A DNA stretch of 64,000 nucleotides from Tidjanibacter sp. (GCA_017503805.1 JAFVSJ010000013.1:82855-146854); one strand, 5' to 3'. Counted from the stretch's first letter, positions 52,000-61,257 are shown. Notes: a model not told the origin generated them from the letters alone. Program-made: numbers and translations.

Positions 52000-53403
52000 A
52001 TGCAACCCATAATCCTCGCCGTAGTAGTGATTTTGTCAATCCTGCTCGGAATCATATTGGCCATCTATCTCCATCCCGACCGTCGTGCTCTTCGAGAGCG
52101 CAATGTTCAACTCGAAGATGCGTCGGAACAGATAGAGTCATTGCGTTTACAACTCCAGGAGCGTGGTGATGAACTCGCTCGTGAAGTGGCCGAGAAAGCC
52201 CGATTGCAGGGCCGTATAGGAATGCTCGAAGAGCAGGTTGCCAAGGGTGCTAAACTCCAAGAAGAGGTTACGGTGCTCGGTAATGCCAATGCCGAACTGC
52301 GAGAGCGTCTGCGACAAGAGGGAGAACAGCGTAAGACTTTACGAGAAGAGAGCGAGAAGAGTTTTCGCGAGTTGGCAAGTGCCATCCTCGATGAGAAGTC
52401 GCGCTCTTTCAAGCAGACCAACGAAGAGCGTTTGGGCGAGATTCTCAACCCCTTCAAGGAGGAGGTGCAGGGATTGCGTAAGAAGATTGACGAGTGCTAT
52501 ACCAACGAACGCAGCGAGGTCTTGGCGCTCGAAAAGAGCCTCAAGGAGCTGACCGAACTTAACAATACCATCTCACGTGAGGCCCGTGAGCTGACAGATG
52601 CCCTGCGTGGCAATAGTAAGGTGCAGGGTGATTGGGGTGAGATGATTCTCAAACAGATACTCGAGAAGTCGGGCCTTGAGGAGGGAGTGAATTTTACGGT
52701 GCAGGCTACTACCAATGCCGATGGTAGCAAGATTGTGGGTGAGGAGAGTAATCAGCTTCGCCCGGATGTGATTTTCCATCTGCCCGAGGGTAAGAACATT
52801 ATCATAGACTCGAAGGTGTCACTCACAGCATACGTCAATTATGTAAATGCCACCTCTGATGAGGAGCGTGAGTCGGCCCTGTCGGCCCACCTTGCGTCGG
52901 TGCAAGCACACGTCAAAGAGTTGACTACCAAGCAATATCAGCGCTATGTGACCGATGCTGCGGATTTTGTAATGATGTTCATACCCAACGAGGGGGCCTA
53001 TATGGCGGCTATGAATGCCGATACCTTGTTGTGGCAACGCGCCTACGATCAGCACGTTGTGATTATCAGCCCCACCCATCTTATCTCTGTGCTCAAATTG
53101 ATGTACCAACTTTGGACTCGCGACAAGCAGACCAAAAATGCACTACTGATTGCCGAAGAGACCGGAAAACTCTACGATAAACTCTGTGGATTTGTGGCCG
53201 ACTTGGAGGGTGTTGGTGCGGCTATCCATAAAGCGGACGAAAAGTATAAAGATGCTTTCGGCAAACTCAGTACAGGCAGAGGCAATCTCATCAAGAAGGC
53301 AGAGGATATTCGAGCACTTGGTGTGAGGACCGCCAAGCGACTTCCTTCGTCGGTGGTCGAGAATAGTGGCGAGCCAACTGCAATTACAGACGGAGAAGAG
53401 TAG
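52000..53403 (+). CDS. rmuC: DNA recombination protein RmuC
   Basis: Predicted nuclease-like protein that limits inversions at short repeats. The 467-residue protein has an N-terminal membrane helix (PIILAVVVILSILLGIILAIYL) followed by a long coiled coil (about 30-190, rich in Glu, Arg and Leu). The conserved RmuC domain has NSKVQGDWGEMILKQILEKSGL, RPDVIFHLPEGKNIIIDSKVSLTAYVNY, VMMFIPNEGAYMAAM and SPTHLISVLKLMYQLW. The family's PD-(D/E)xK-like core is IIDSKVS. The next gene starts 4 bp after its stop. Confidence 0.95.
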   Translation: MQPIILAVVVILSILLGIILAIYLHPDRRALRERNVQLEDASEQIESLRLQLQERGDELAREVAEKARLQGRIGMLEEQVAKGAKLQEEVTVLGNANAELRERLRQEGEQRKTLREESEKSFRELASAILDEKSRSFKQTNEERLGEILNPFKEEVQGLRKKIDECYTNERSEVLALEKSLKELTELNNTISREARELTDALRGNSKVQGDWGEMILKQILEKSGLEEGVNFTVQATTNADGSKIVGEESNQLRPDVIFHLPEGKNIIIDSKVSLTAYVNYVNATSDEERESALSAHLASVQAHVKELTTKQYQRYVTDAADFVMMFIPNEGAYMAAMNADTLLWQRAYDQHVVIISPTHLISVLKLMYQLWTRDKQTKNALLIAEETGKLYDKLCGFVADLEGVGAAIHKADEKYKDAFGKLSTGRGNLIKKAEDIRALGVRTAKRLPSSVVENSGEPTAITDGEE

Positions 53404-53407
53404 ACTT

Positions 53408-53881
53408 ATGGCAGAACAACTGATTATTGCCCAAGGTGGCAAGGAAGAAAAATATGCTCTGCTTGCCGAACAAGTTGCTGCGCTGGTGGCGGGTGAGAGT
53501 GATTGTGTGGCAAAGATGGCCAATGTGGCCGCTATGATACACGAGACATTTGATTTCTTCTGGACTGGATTCTATCGCGTTGTGGGAGATGAGTTGGTCT
53601 TGGGGCCATTTCAGGGCCCTTTGGCTTGTAGTCGTATAGCTTATGGCAGAGGAGTTTGTGGCACTGCCTGGCAGGAGGGTAGGACTCTCGTGGTGGAGGA
53701 TGTCGAACAGTTCCCCGGTCATATAGCTTGCAGCTCGCTTTCGAGGAGCGAGGTGGTTGTGCCTGTGTGGAAGGCAGGTGAGGTGGTGGCTGTTTTGGAT
53801 ATAGACAGCGCAGAACTTGCCACTTTCGACACCATAGATGCCAAGTGGCTCGAGAGAATCGTAGCTCTGCTCGATATCTAA
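53408..53881 (+). CDS. msrC: GAF-domain free methionine-(R)-sulfoxide reductase
   Basis: A 157-residue cytoplasmic enzyme made of a single GAF domain that reduces free methionine-R-sulfoxide. All three conserved cysteines of the fRMsr family are present: GPLACSRIAYGRGVCGTAWQEG gives the first two, and FPGHIACSSLSRSEVVVPVW gives the third. The domain start FFWTGFYRVV is also typical. An ATG at 53408 is preferred over an upstream TTG inside rmuC. It is coupled to rmuC by a 4-bp gap and may serve in oxidative-stress repair. Confidence 0.92.
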   Translation: MAEQLIIAQGGKEEKYALLAEQVAALVAGESDCVAKMANVAAMIHETFDFFWTGFYRVVGDELVLGPFQGPLACSRIAYGRGVCGTAWQEGRTLVVEDVEQFPGHIACSSLSRSEVVVPVWKAGEVVAVLDIDSAELATFDTIDAKWLERIVALLDI

Positions 53882-53919
53882 TTTGAGTGTAAAACGTGCA
53901 GATGTCAAGAAAATATTTT

Positions 53920-53927
53920 TACATTTG
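53920..53927 (+). promoter_or_regulatory. -7 box upstream of the BACON lipoprotein
   Basis: TACATTTG matches TAnnTTTG, 41 bp before the ATG at 53969. No clear -33 element. Confidence 0.5.
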
Positions 53928-53968
53928 CGCTTCGAGAGAAATTAATGACAATACTAAATTAATATTAA

Positions 53969-55675
53969 ATGAAAAGATTCTACTACAATTTGCTTGCAGT
54001 GGTTGCTTTGTCCGCCCTTGCCGTGGCGTGTCAGGAGCCCGATGAGAAGATGACCACCTCCATTGAAATCCAAACAGAGGTGACCGCACCCATTGAGGGA
54101 GGTAGCATTACCCTTGAATACACTATTGAAAATCCTGTAGAGGGAGCTACCCTCACCGCAACTAATTCAACTACCGAATGGGTTGATGATGTTCGAATCG
54201 AAGAGGGAACCATCTCTTTCTTCGTGGAGAATAACCTTACAAAGGGTGCAGAGGCTCGTAGTTGCTCGTTTGACTTGGAGTATGATGCTCGTACTTTGGC
54301 CACTATCACTGTGAGTCAGGATGCAGCTCGCTCGGGTAGTTTCACCATCGAGACCGGCCAACTCACCCCTGCAACCATAGACGTTAAGGTTACTGCTACG
54401 AATGACCAGATGAGCTACATTTGTAGCATTGCCCCTCGCTCATTTATCGAGGAGAATGGTGGCCTGGAGGAGTATGCTCTCTTCACTGCCAACTACTATC
54501 GAGAGAGCGTCTATGGTGATATTCTCAATGACTATCTCCGTGTTGGCACATACGAAGAGGTGATTACTATCAACAATGCTCCCGAGGAGCCTATGTGGCT
54601 TTGGGTTGCAGGCATCTCGAGGGCCGATGATGAGCAGGGAACTCCTGTGCTGACCTCCGATCCTGTCTACTATGAGTTTATGTTTTTGGCAGTTCCCGAT
54701 ATTACCGTAGATGACTATTCGCTTGAGTTCGAGAGCGATGATTGTGGTGAGCAGGTCATCGTTTGCAATGTTGTGAATGCCTACGATGGAGGTGAGATTA
54801 CTTGGCAGTTGACTGACAATGGCGAGACTTGGCTCCATAACTTCCGAGTTGTGGATGGGAATCTCCATTTTGACCTCGATGCCAACGAGTATCCGGTAGA
54901 ACGCAGTTGCGAACTTTATGTAGATTATAGCTTTGCAAGTTCCACTTGCCAGATCAGTATATATCAGGCCCCTTGTGAGGAGAATTCCAATGTGGAGTTT
55001 GAGTTGGCCATCAAGGAGCTCCACTACGATAGAGTTGTTGTGGACTGCACCCCCTCGGATCCCGAAGTGAAATATGCCATCTGGGCAGTGGCTAAAGATG
55101 ATTTCGAAAGCACTCCTTTCAATGGCGATCCGACCAAAATACCCACCTATGACCTGTCGCAGAGCTATTTCCGCCCTGAAATACATACAGGTAATGTGGA
55201 GAATTATACCCTCACTCATATCGCCTATAGCTATTGCACCGAGTGGTACGTCTATGCCTACGCTGTGAATGATGCCGAAAATGCCGCAATCTCGGAGGTG
55301 AAGATGATATTGGTGGAGCTTGTCGATGACCGTCCTGTCATTGTGTGGACAGATGAGCGAGTGACCTCTACATCGAGTTCAAATACCCTGAGTGTGGACA
55401 ATACGGAGCAGACTTTCACCATCAGCTACGATGTGCTTAATGACCACGCCGAGGGTGTAGTTGTCGTAGAGGAGTCATACGACGATACACTTGTCAAAGG
55501 TGCAGATGGTAAGCGAGTGAAACACGATGCCGAGGCTCGTACTCTTACATTTACCGTCTCGGCTAATACCACAAAACGAGCACGTACAACCTACATTTAC
55601 CTCAAATACTTATCCTCGGCCGATGATACCTCTTCCGATGCCAACTCAAGTCTGAAGATTAGCCAATCGAGGTAG
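53969..55675 (+). CDS. BACON-domain surface lipoprotein
   Basis: A 568-residue lipoprotein (signal MKRFYYNLLAVVALSALAVAC). Three beta-sandwich units resembling BACON domains are visible. The first is at about 30-125 (GGSITLEYTIENPVEGATLTATNSTTEWVDDV, ending TITVSQDAA), the second at about 250-335 (SLEFESDDCGEQVIVCNVVNAYDGGEITW, ending QISIYQAPC). The third is at about 455-568 (VTSTSSSNTLSVDNTEQTFTISYDV, ending SSLKISQSR). Between them lie fibronectin-like segments (PATIDVKVTATNDQMSYICSIAP; HYDRVVVDCTPSDPEVKYAIW). BACON units often mediate glycan or protein contact in gut Bacteroidetes. It precedes another lipoprotein gene by 48 bp. Confidence 0.83.
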   Translation: MKRFYYNLLAVVALSALAVACQEPDEKMTTSIEIQTEVTAPIEGGSITLEYTIENPVEGATLTATNSTTEWVDDVRIEEGTISFFVENNLTKGAEARSCSFDLEYDARTLATITVSQDAARSGSFTIETGQLTPATIDVKVTATNDQMSYICSIAPRSFIEENGGLEEYALFTANYYRESVYGDILNDYLRVGTYEEVITINNAPEEPMWLWVAGISRADDEQGTPVLTSDPVYYEFMFLAVPDITVDDYSLEFESDDCGEQVIVCNVVNAYDGGEITWQLTDNGETWLHNFRVVDGNLHFDLDANEYPVERSCELYVDYSFASSTCQISIYQAPCEENSNVEFELAIKELHYDRVVVDCTPSDPEVKYAIWAVAKDDFESTPFNGDPTKIPTYDLSQSYFRPEIHTGNVENYTLTHIAYSYCTEWYVYAYAVNDAENAAISEVKMILVELVDDRPVIVWTDERVTSTSSSNTLSVDNTEQTFTISYDVLNDHAEGVVVVEESYDDTLVKGADGKRVKHDAEARTLTFTVSANTTKRARTTYIYLKYLSSADDTSSDANSSLKISQSR

Positions 55676-55723
55676 CGTGCGGTCAACCTAAATTATGAAT
55701 TAATAGTCAAATAATAACTAATT

Positions 55724-56821
55724 ATGAAAAGATTGAAATACATTGTAATGCTTGCCACCTCCGTAGTTATGGCCATCTCTATGGCTGCTTGTGGAGAGAA
55801 AAATCCTGTTGATAAACCCGATAATGGTGGTGAGGAGGATAATAAATTGGTTCTTCCGGATGGTACTATTGTCCTCAATAGCTGTGCCGGAGGTATCTAC
55901 TTTGGCGACTTTTGGGATGAGGGTATAGGTGACTACTATTTCCTGCTTACTAATGATACTAAAATAGGCCAAAACGAGCAAGGATTTGATGTTCCCTGCA
56001 CTCCGGGTCGTTGGCTTGTGAGCATTGATATTTGGGGAGCCCTCTCCGAAGATCACACCAACCCTATCGTTCCAGAGGGTACCTATAACCTTGCTGACCA
56101 CAGGGGACCCAATGTGCTCACTAAAGAGTTCACCGTAGCGACTCACAATGTAGAGCAAGTTGGAGAGCAGTTTCGCATTTTGGATCACGTTATGCAAGAG
56201 GGTACTTTGGTCGTGAAACATACCGAAAAAGGTTATAAGGTTGATGCACAATTTACTACAACCTTTGGCGAGGAACTCAAATTTACTTTCGAAGGGGCTA
56301 TTACCCTTGACGATAAGAGCGACGATGAGCCATACGAACCCGGCATCAAAGGAGACGTTGTTATTGAACCTGTGATGGCGACTTGCTATACATATCGTGA
56401 GTATGATAATTGCGATAACATAGTGCTTATGCTCTTCGATTCGACTAATCTTACCTATGATAATGTCCACGTTGCAGAGCCGGGTATGAAGTTGCACGTC
56501 AGCATATTCACTGAGCCCGGAGTGGGCCTGTCCGGTAGATTCGTTCCGGGAACGTTGAGTGAGTCGGGAATTCTTACTAAAGAGCCTAATGTGTTCTATC
56601 CCGGAAGATTTTATACTGCAACCATCGCTTTGGGTAGCTTCCTTGAGCGTATCAATGATGATGAGCAGATGTCGGTGGAGATGGCAGCCTTGCAAGATGG
56701 CTGGCTTGAGATTACCCCCAATGAGGATGGTACTCACACTATCGTTGGCGAATTTATCACCCAGTCGGACGGTATCGTAAGCTGCAATTGGACAGGTGTG
56801 GTTCAGCCACATAGCTACTAA
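55724..56821 (+). CDS. Lipoprotein with two duplicated beta-domains
   Basis: A 365-residue lipoprotein (signal MKRLKYIVMLATSVVMAISMAAC). After a short acidic linker it has two halves of similar design (about 40-205 and 215-362). Each has a Y-rich first strand, a PG(R/M)..vsI segment, a PEGTYNL/PGTLSESG turn and a closing strand pair (EGTLVVKHTEKGYKVDAQFTTTFG versus DGWLEITPNEDGTHTIVGEFITQSDG). This points to an internal duplication. No family recognised. Probably co-transcribed with the BACON-type lipoprotein before it. Confidence 0.8.
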   Translation: MKRLKYIVMLATSVVMAISMAACGEKNPVDKPDNGGEEDNKLVLPDGTIVLNSCAGGIYFGDFWDEGIGDYYFLLTNDTKIGQNEQGFDVPCTPGRWLVSIDIWGALSEDHTNPIVPEGTYNLADHRGPNVLTKEFTVATHNVEQVGEQFRILDHVMQEGTLVVKHTEKGYKVDAQFTTTFGEELKFTFEGAITLDDKSDDEPYEPGIKGDVVIEPVMATCYTYREYDNCDNIVLMLFDSTNLTYDNVHVAEPGMKLHVSIFTEPGVGLSGRFVPGTLSESGILTKEPNVFYPGRFYTATIALGSFLERINDDEQMSVEMAALQDGWLEITPNEDGTHTIVGEFITQSDGIVSCNWTGVVQPHSY

Positions 56822-56860
56822 TAGCTACACTTGATGACCTGATTAGGTTTAGGTTGTTGA

Positions 56861-56909
56861 AACAGACACTCCGCAGATGACCAAAATCGTCTGCGGAGTG
56901 TCTGTTTTG
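56861..56909 (+). terminator. Terminator after the two lipoprotein genes
   Basis: A 17-bp perfect stem (AACAGACACTCCGCAGA at 56861-56877, complement at 56890-56906) followed by TT. Confidence 0.93.
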
Positions 56910-56923
56910 TTGGGTTGGCGGGA

Positions 56924-56957
56924 TGAAAAAAGCGGTAACCAATAATGATTACCGCTT
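56924..56957 (-). terminator. Terminator of the tRNA gene
   Basis: On the minus strand AAGCGGTAA, loop, TTACCGCTT (stem arms 56930-56938 and 56949-56957) is followed by a run of T, directly after the tRNA 3' end. Confidence 0.88.
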
Positions 56958-56959
56958 CG

Positions 56960-57036
56960 TGGTAGCGAGACCCAGGATTGAACTGGGGACCTCATGATTA
57001 TGAATCATGCGCTCTAACCAGCTGAGCTATCTCGCC
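56960..57036 (-). tRNA. tRNA-Met (anticodon CAT)
   Basis: A 77-nt cloverleaf with the 3' CCA encoded. The D-arm contains AGCTCAGCTGGTTAGAGC, and the anticodon arm ATGAT-TTCATAA-type loop gives anticodon CAT. The T-arm is CCCAG-TTCAATC-CTGGG. The acceptor stem pairs GGCGAGA with TCTCGCT, leaving a G-U pair at position 1-72. The anticodon stem lacks the three G-C pairs of initiator tRNA, so it is an elongator Met tRNA, or the isoleucine tRNA with a modified CAT; the first is likelier by overall sequence. Confidence 0.9.
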
Positions 57037-57136
57037 GCTTGCTGAAAAGCGTTGCAAAGATAAGGCTTTATTTTTTCTCTGCAAATTTTACGAGGTATTT
57101 TTTTTGCATAGGGGTAATAAAAATACTTTTTGTACT

Positions 57137-57805
57137 ATGAAAATCGACTCCTCACAACAAATCGCAAGACTGTTCGACGGCATTGCCATCGTTGCAAGCC
57201 TATTGTTGCTTGTCTCTCTCTCGCTAGACATCACTATGCGTAAGAGCTATGTCCTCTCACCAGGAGTGGAAGAGTTGCAGTTTATAGTCTGTATGGTCTT
57301 TATTACCGACTTTGTCGCACAGGCTATGAACGCACCATCCGCACGACGTTATTTTCGCCGCAATGTGTTGATGTTACTCGTCTCCATACCATTCTTAAAT
57401 ATGTGTCATTGGGGAGGAGTGGAGTTGCCACGTGGATTGTATATTTTTCTCAAGTGCCTTCCTATGGCGAGAGGTATGGTAGGAGTCTACCAGCTCGTGA
57501 GATATATTACTCCCACGAAGGTTAGCGCCATAACGTGGAGCTACATTGCACTGATTATTCTCGCCACCTACATCGCTGCGCTCATATTCTTTGCTTATGA
57601 AGAGGGTGTCAATCGAGCTGTTGGGAGTTTTGGCTCTGCTCTCTGGTGGGCAGGGTTGAATGTGACCACGGTGGGTGCCCCAATCTTCGCTGTGACACCA
57701 ATAGGTAAGGTTTTGACGGTGATTCTGCCCGGACTCGGAATGATATTATTCCCACTCTTTACCGTCTATATTACCCATCTCGTACAGCGTACCAACGGGC
57801 GCTGA
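57137..57805 (+). CDS. Voltage-gated-like ion channel protein with altered filter
   Basis: A 222-residue membrane protein. Segments at about residues 12-30, 40-60, 72-90 and 125-150 precede a pore loop and a last helix: GSALWWAGLNVTTVGAPIFAVTPIGKVLTVILPGLGMILFPLFTVYI. The layout and TTVG resemble potassium channels, but the filter reads TVGAP instead of TVGYG. The segment where a voltage sensor is expected (YIFLKCLPMARGMVGVYQLVRYI) has only scattered positive residues. The ATG at 57137 is preferred over a TTG at 57104. It may be a non-selective or non-conducting member. Confidence 0.82.
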   Translation: MKIDSSQQIARLFDGIAIVASLLLLVSLSLDITMRKSYVLSPGVEELQFIVCMVFITDFVAQAMNAPSARRYFRRNVLMLLVSIPFLNMCHWGGVELPRGLYIFLKCLPMARGMVGVYQLVRYITPTKVSAITWSYIALIILATYIAALIFFAYEEGVNRAVGSFGSALWWAGLNVTTVGAPIFAVTPIGKVLTVILPGLGMILFPLFTVYITHLVQRTNGR

Positions 57806-57860
57806 TGTCTGGCGCAAGCAGTGTGACATATTGCGGATAACTGTGGATAGTTGTATAGAA

Positions 57861-57900
57861 TAAAAAAGTGCGGGGTGGGCTCTTGTCGGCTCCCCGCACT
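57861..57900 (-). terminator. Terminator of tdk
   Basis: AGTGCGGGG (57867-57875) pairs with CCCCGCACT (57892-57900). On the minus strand it is followed by six T (A-run at 57862-57867). Confidence 0.88.
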
Positions 57901-57927
57901 AAGATGTGCCAATTTTCCTCTTTGGCC

Positions 57928-58509
57928 CTATTTGTTATCGCCCATCTCTTCGGTAATGAGTTTGTTGAAGCAGTGGCGGCAGATGGGTTCATAGGTATCT
58001 TTTTCGCCGAGAACAACGAGTTTGTCGTTCTTGGTCAGGCGGTGGGAGTGGTGGGCGATATTGCCGCAGCGCACACAGATGGCGTGTACCTTGTCAACCA
58101 ACTCTGCTTTTGCCATCAGCTGGGGCATAGGGCCGAAGGGTTTGCCGAGGTAGTCCATATCAAGTCCTGCCACAATCACCCTTACACCGCGATTAGCCAA
58201 CTGCATACATACATCCACAATGCCCTCGTCGAAGAACTGTGCCTCATCAATTCCCACAACATCCACATCGCTGGCCATCAGCAAAATCTGCGATGACGAT
58301 TCAACGGGTGTAGAAGGGATGGCGTTGGAATTGTGCGACACTACCTCGTCAACCGAGTAGCGAATGTCTATTTGAGGTTTGAAAATCTCAACTCGCTGAT
58401 TTGCAAAGAGTGCGCGCCTCATACGACGTATGAGTTCTTCGGTTTTGCCCGAGAACATAGAGCCGCAAATGACCTCTATCCATCCGGGTTTGCTTGCTTC
58501 GAGAAACAT
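57928..58509 (-). CDS. tdk: Thymidine kinase
   Basis: Type II thymidine kinase of the salvage pathway. The 193-residue protein has the P-loop [20 protein letters not shown] (about 15-34), the Mg-binding [11 protein letters not shown], the lasso region and zinc-site cysteines: CVRCG and CRHC. Length is normal. Hairpins on both sides suggest a single-gene unit. Confidence 0.96.
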   Translation of the reverse strand: MFLEASKPGWIEVICGSMFSGKTEELIRRMRRALFANQRVEIFKPQIDIRYSVDEVVSHNSNAIPSTPVESSSQILLMASDVDVVGIDEAQFFDEGIVDVCMQLANRGVRVIVAGLDMDYLGKPFGPMPQLMAKAELVDKVHAICVRCGNIAHHSHRLTKNDKLVVLGEKDTYEPICRHCFNKLITEEMGDNK

Positions 58510-58625
58510 TGTGAAATGGTGTTATCGTTGTCTATTATTAATCTGTTTGCTGTGGCAAAATTATCCCTTTTGCTCCGACTTTCCAAGCCTCGGCCCGAAG
58601 AGTTATTAACAATTTTCCCACCCGC

Positions 58626-58676
58626 AAAATAAACCCCTCGCAGGAGCGCTCCAGAAGACTGCGAGGGGTTTATTTT
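58626..58676. terminator. Terminator between tdk and galM
   Basis: An 18-bp perfect stem (AAAATAAACCCCTCGCAG at 58626-58643, complement at 58659-58676) with A/T tails on both sides. It lies just after the leftward galM gene. Confidence 0.92.
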
Positions 58677-58691
58677 ATTCGCTATGGGGGG

Positions 58692-59744
58692 CTACTCCTC
58701 TACGCCAAACTCAAAGATGATGTGGCGTTCGTAGCGCTCACCTTTGCGCAATACCTGTGAGGGGAAATGAGGTTTGTTGGGTGCGTCTGGATAGCCCTGA
58801 CACTCAATGGCTACGCCCGAATAGTCATCATACTCTTTACCCTCTTTACCCATAGGACAACCACCGAGATGGTTGGCTGTGTAGACCTGAACGGATGGTT
58901 GGTCGGTCAATACTCTCATAGTTCGGCCAGATGAGGGGTCGCGCAGTAAAGCAGCCTCCTTTATTACTCCTGCCTCATAGTTGTCTATGGGCCAACAGTT
59001 GTCATATCCGCTTCCGTAGATGAGTGCGTCGAAATCGGCATCAATATCCTGGCCAATAGGCTTTGCTTTGCGAAAATCCATCGGTGTGCCCTCTACGCTA
59101 CGCAACTCGCCTGTAGGTACAAGTGTTTGGTCTGTAGGAAGGTAGGTGGATGCATTAATTCGGAGTGTATGCTCCTTGATGGTGCCGTTGCCTGCGCCTG
59201 CAAGGTTGAAGTAGGCGTGGTTGGTGAGATTGATGACGGTGGCTCCGTTTGTTTGTGCGAGGAGAGTGAGTTCGAGTCGGTTGTCGTCGTCCCAATCGTA
59301 GACAGCCTCCACATAGAGGTCAGAGGGGTAGCCCTCGTGACCATCGGGAGAGTCGATGGCAAAGATGACACGATTCTCCTCCACGCGCCCCTCCCAGATG
59401 CTTTTGTGGAAACCTGTCGGGCCTCCGTGGAGGGCATTGGGGCCGTTGTTGATGGTGAGTCTGTACTCTTTGTCATCGAGGGTGAAACGGCCCTTGGCGA
59501 TGCGGTTGGCGTAGCGACCGGGGACCTTACCCATACAGGGACCTTCGGTGACGTAATCCATACGGTTTTCGTATCCGAGTGCCACGTCGCCGACCACTCC
59601 GTTTCGGTCGGGTACGCAGATGGAGACAATGGCTGCTCCCATATTGCAAAGCTCTACCTCATAGCCTTTTGCGTTGCGCATAGTGTAGACCACTACAGGG
59701 TCGCCATCGGGTGTGAACCCTGCTACTTTTTGTTCGATATCCAT
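58692..59744 (-). CDS. galM: Aldose 1-epimerase
   Basis: Galactose mutarotase converting beta to alpha anomers of hexoses. The 350-residue protein has GRYANRIAKGRFTLDDKEYRL (about 76-96), GPNALHGGPTGFHKSIWE with the first catalytic His region, NLTNHAYFNLAG with the second His, and the C-terminal GVAIECQGYPDAPN with the catalytic Glu. No signal peptide, so it is cytoplasmic. The neighbouring S4-domain gene is divergent. Confidence 0.95.
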   Translation of the reverse strand: MDIEQKVAGFTPDGDPVVVYTMRNAKGYEVELCNMGAAIVSICVPDRNGVVGDVALGYENRMDYVTEGPCMGKVPGRYANRIAKGRFTLDDKEYRLTINNGPNALHGGPTGFHKSIWEGRVEENRVIFAIDSPDGHEGYPSDLYVEAVYDWDDDNRLELTLLAQTNGATVINLTNHAYFNLAGAGNGTIKEHTLRINASTYLPTDQTLVPTGELRSVEGTPMDFRKAKPIGQDIDADFDALIYGSGYDNCWPIDNYEAGVIKEAALLRDPSSGRTMRVLTDQPSVQVYTANHLGGCPMGKEGKEYDDYSGVAIECQGYPDAPNKPHFPSQVLRKGERYERHIIFEFGVEE

Positions 59745-59831
59745 AGTTGTGCGGTAAATAAAGTTCGTTTTGCTTGCGAAGTTACTATTATTTTTTGTAA
59801 TTTTGGAGAAATAATTGCGTTAATAGTTTAT

Positions 59832-60209
59832 ATGCAGACACGAATAGATAAATGGCTGTGGGCGGTGAGGATATTCAAGACCCGCAGTGATGCGGCCGAG
59901 GCCTGCCGTACGGGCAAGGTGACTATCAATGGTAGTGAGGCCAAACCTTCAAAAGAGGTGCGCGAGGGTGACTTGCTGACGGTCAAAAAAGTCCCCGTAA
60001 TGCGTTTCACATATCGGGTAGAGGGAATTGTCGAACGCCGACTTCCTGCAAAGGATGTGCCTACCTATTGTACCGACCTCACACCTCCCGAAGAGATGGC
60101 CAAACTAAACCCTCCGAAGGAGACAATTTTCATCACTCGCGAAAGGGGTACGGGCCGCCCTACAAAGAAGGAAAGAAGAGATCTCGATGCACTCTGGGAA
60201 CAGTTTTAG
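59832..60209 (+). CDS. S4-domain RNA-binding protein (Hsp15-like)
   Basis: A 125-residue protein with an N-terminal S4 RNA-binding domain: RIDKWLWAVRIFKTRSDAAEACRTGKVTINGSEAKPSKEVREGDLLTVKK (about 4-52). This is the Hsp15/YrfH pattern; Hsp15 binds 50S subunits carrying stalled nascent chains. The C-terminal tail is basic (RGTGRPTKKERRDLDALWEQF). The longer frame that begins at 59127 only covers galM on the opposite strand, so the ATG at 59832 is the start. TAATTTTG at 59798-59805 may be its -7 box. Confidence 0.92.
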   Translation: MQTRIDKWLWAVRIFKTRSDAAEACRTGKVTINGSEAKPSKEVREGDLLTVKKVPVMRFTYRVEGIVERRLPAKDVPTYCTDLTPPEEMAKLNPPKETIFITRERGTGRPTKKERRDLDALWEQF

Positions 60210-60253
60210 TCTGTGTGCATAATGAGTTGATAATTAATTAAATAACTGTAACG

Positions 60254-61231
60254 ATGAGAAAGTTTATCGAGTGCAAGTTGTCTATCCGTAAGGTGGTGTG
60301 GCCATTGCTCGGAATGGTGATAGTTTTTTGGGGTTGGTGGGTGCTTGAGGCCTTTGTTGGTTCGCGCTTTTTCTACGACCCCGGATTGGTCTTTTTTGAG
60401 AGCTCAAATCTCGTGGCGATGGCTGTGCGTGGAGTGCTTTTGTGGGTGATGCTGATGGCATTTTCGGCGTTGCTCTTTCCGCTTGCGAGGGTGACTATGG
60501 AGTCAATTACATACGATGGCGAGAGCGTGATGACCGACTACGACTTTGGCCGATATATGGGCTACGTTGTTTGGGGGTCGCTGCTTACGGTGATAACTAT
60601 GGGTGTCTATGCGCCGTGGTTTGTGGTGCGCTTGACGAGGTACTTGCTTGAGAATTCGAGTTGGCGACTGCGCCCGTTTGGATTCTTGGCCAAACCTATG
60701 GATTTGTTCGCCATCGTGACGTTGGTTGCTGTGCTGCTGCCTTTGGCTTTCGTGGTTGTGCTCCGATGGATGATGTCCGATATGCCTATGCTGATGGAGG
60801 GTGTTGCGCTATATATCACCATTGCCATTTTGCTGATTGCTTTTGTGCTGTGGATGGCATACTACTGCGTGCTTGTGAGCAAATGGATGATAGACCTCAG
60901 CTGTGGCGATAGGAGGGCTGTCTGTAGGGTTTCCACCGGTGCGGCCACTACCTATTTGGCGGGCCAAATCGCCCTTACGATTCTCACCTGCGGCCTTTAC
61001 GCTCCTATGCTTGAGCTGCGCCTGATGCAGTATTTGGCTTACCATACCGAGGTGGGCGAAGAGGGCGACGTGCAACGATTTGGTATGATGCTTCGCCCGT
61101 GGCGCGATTGGGCTTTTGTTCTGCTGTGGGGCTTGGCTACGGTGGTAACTTTGGGTCTGCTGCTGCCTGTTTACTACTCCAAGATTTTGGAACGTTTTGG
61201 CAGTAGATTGTATATCGAGCCAAAGGAGTAA
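60254..61231 (+). CDS. DUF898 (YjgN-like) membrane protein
   Basis: A 325-residue inner-membrane protein with about eight hydrophobic segments. The repeated DUF898 pattern is seen in YVVWGSLLTVITMGVYAPWFVVRLTRYLLENSSWR and GQIALTILTCGLYAPMLELRLMQYLAYHTEV, followed by WAFVLLWGLATVVTLGLLLPVYYSKI. Such proteins are common in Bacteroidetes and gammaproteobacteria but lack a defined function. It is followed by a terminator and then by a gene-free stretch. Confidence 0.88.
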   Translation: MRKFIECKLSIRKVVWPLLGMVIVFWGWWVLEAFVGSRFFYDPGLVFFESSNLVAMAVRGVLLWVMLMAFSALLFPLARVTMESITYDGESVMTDYDFGRYMGYVVWGSLLTVITMGVYAPWFVVRLTRYLLENSSWRLRPFGFLAKPMDLFAIVTLVAVLLPLAFVVVLRWMMSDMPMLMEGVALYITIAILLIAFVLWMAYYCVLVSKWMIDLSCGDRRAVCRVSTGAATTYLAGQIALTILTCGLYAPMLELRLMQYLAYHTEVGEEGDVQRFGMMLRPWRDWAFVLLWGLATVVTLGLLLPVYYSKILERFGSRLYIEPKE

Positions 61232-61257
61232 TTGGTCCGAAATAGGAATAGTTTTTG

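Noticed and set aside
57102-57136. TTTG...TACTTTTTG directly before the channel-like gene as another leaderless promoter
   Set aside because: The box has one extra T and the spacing to TTTG is only 17 bp, so I did not list it as a promoter.
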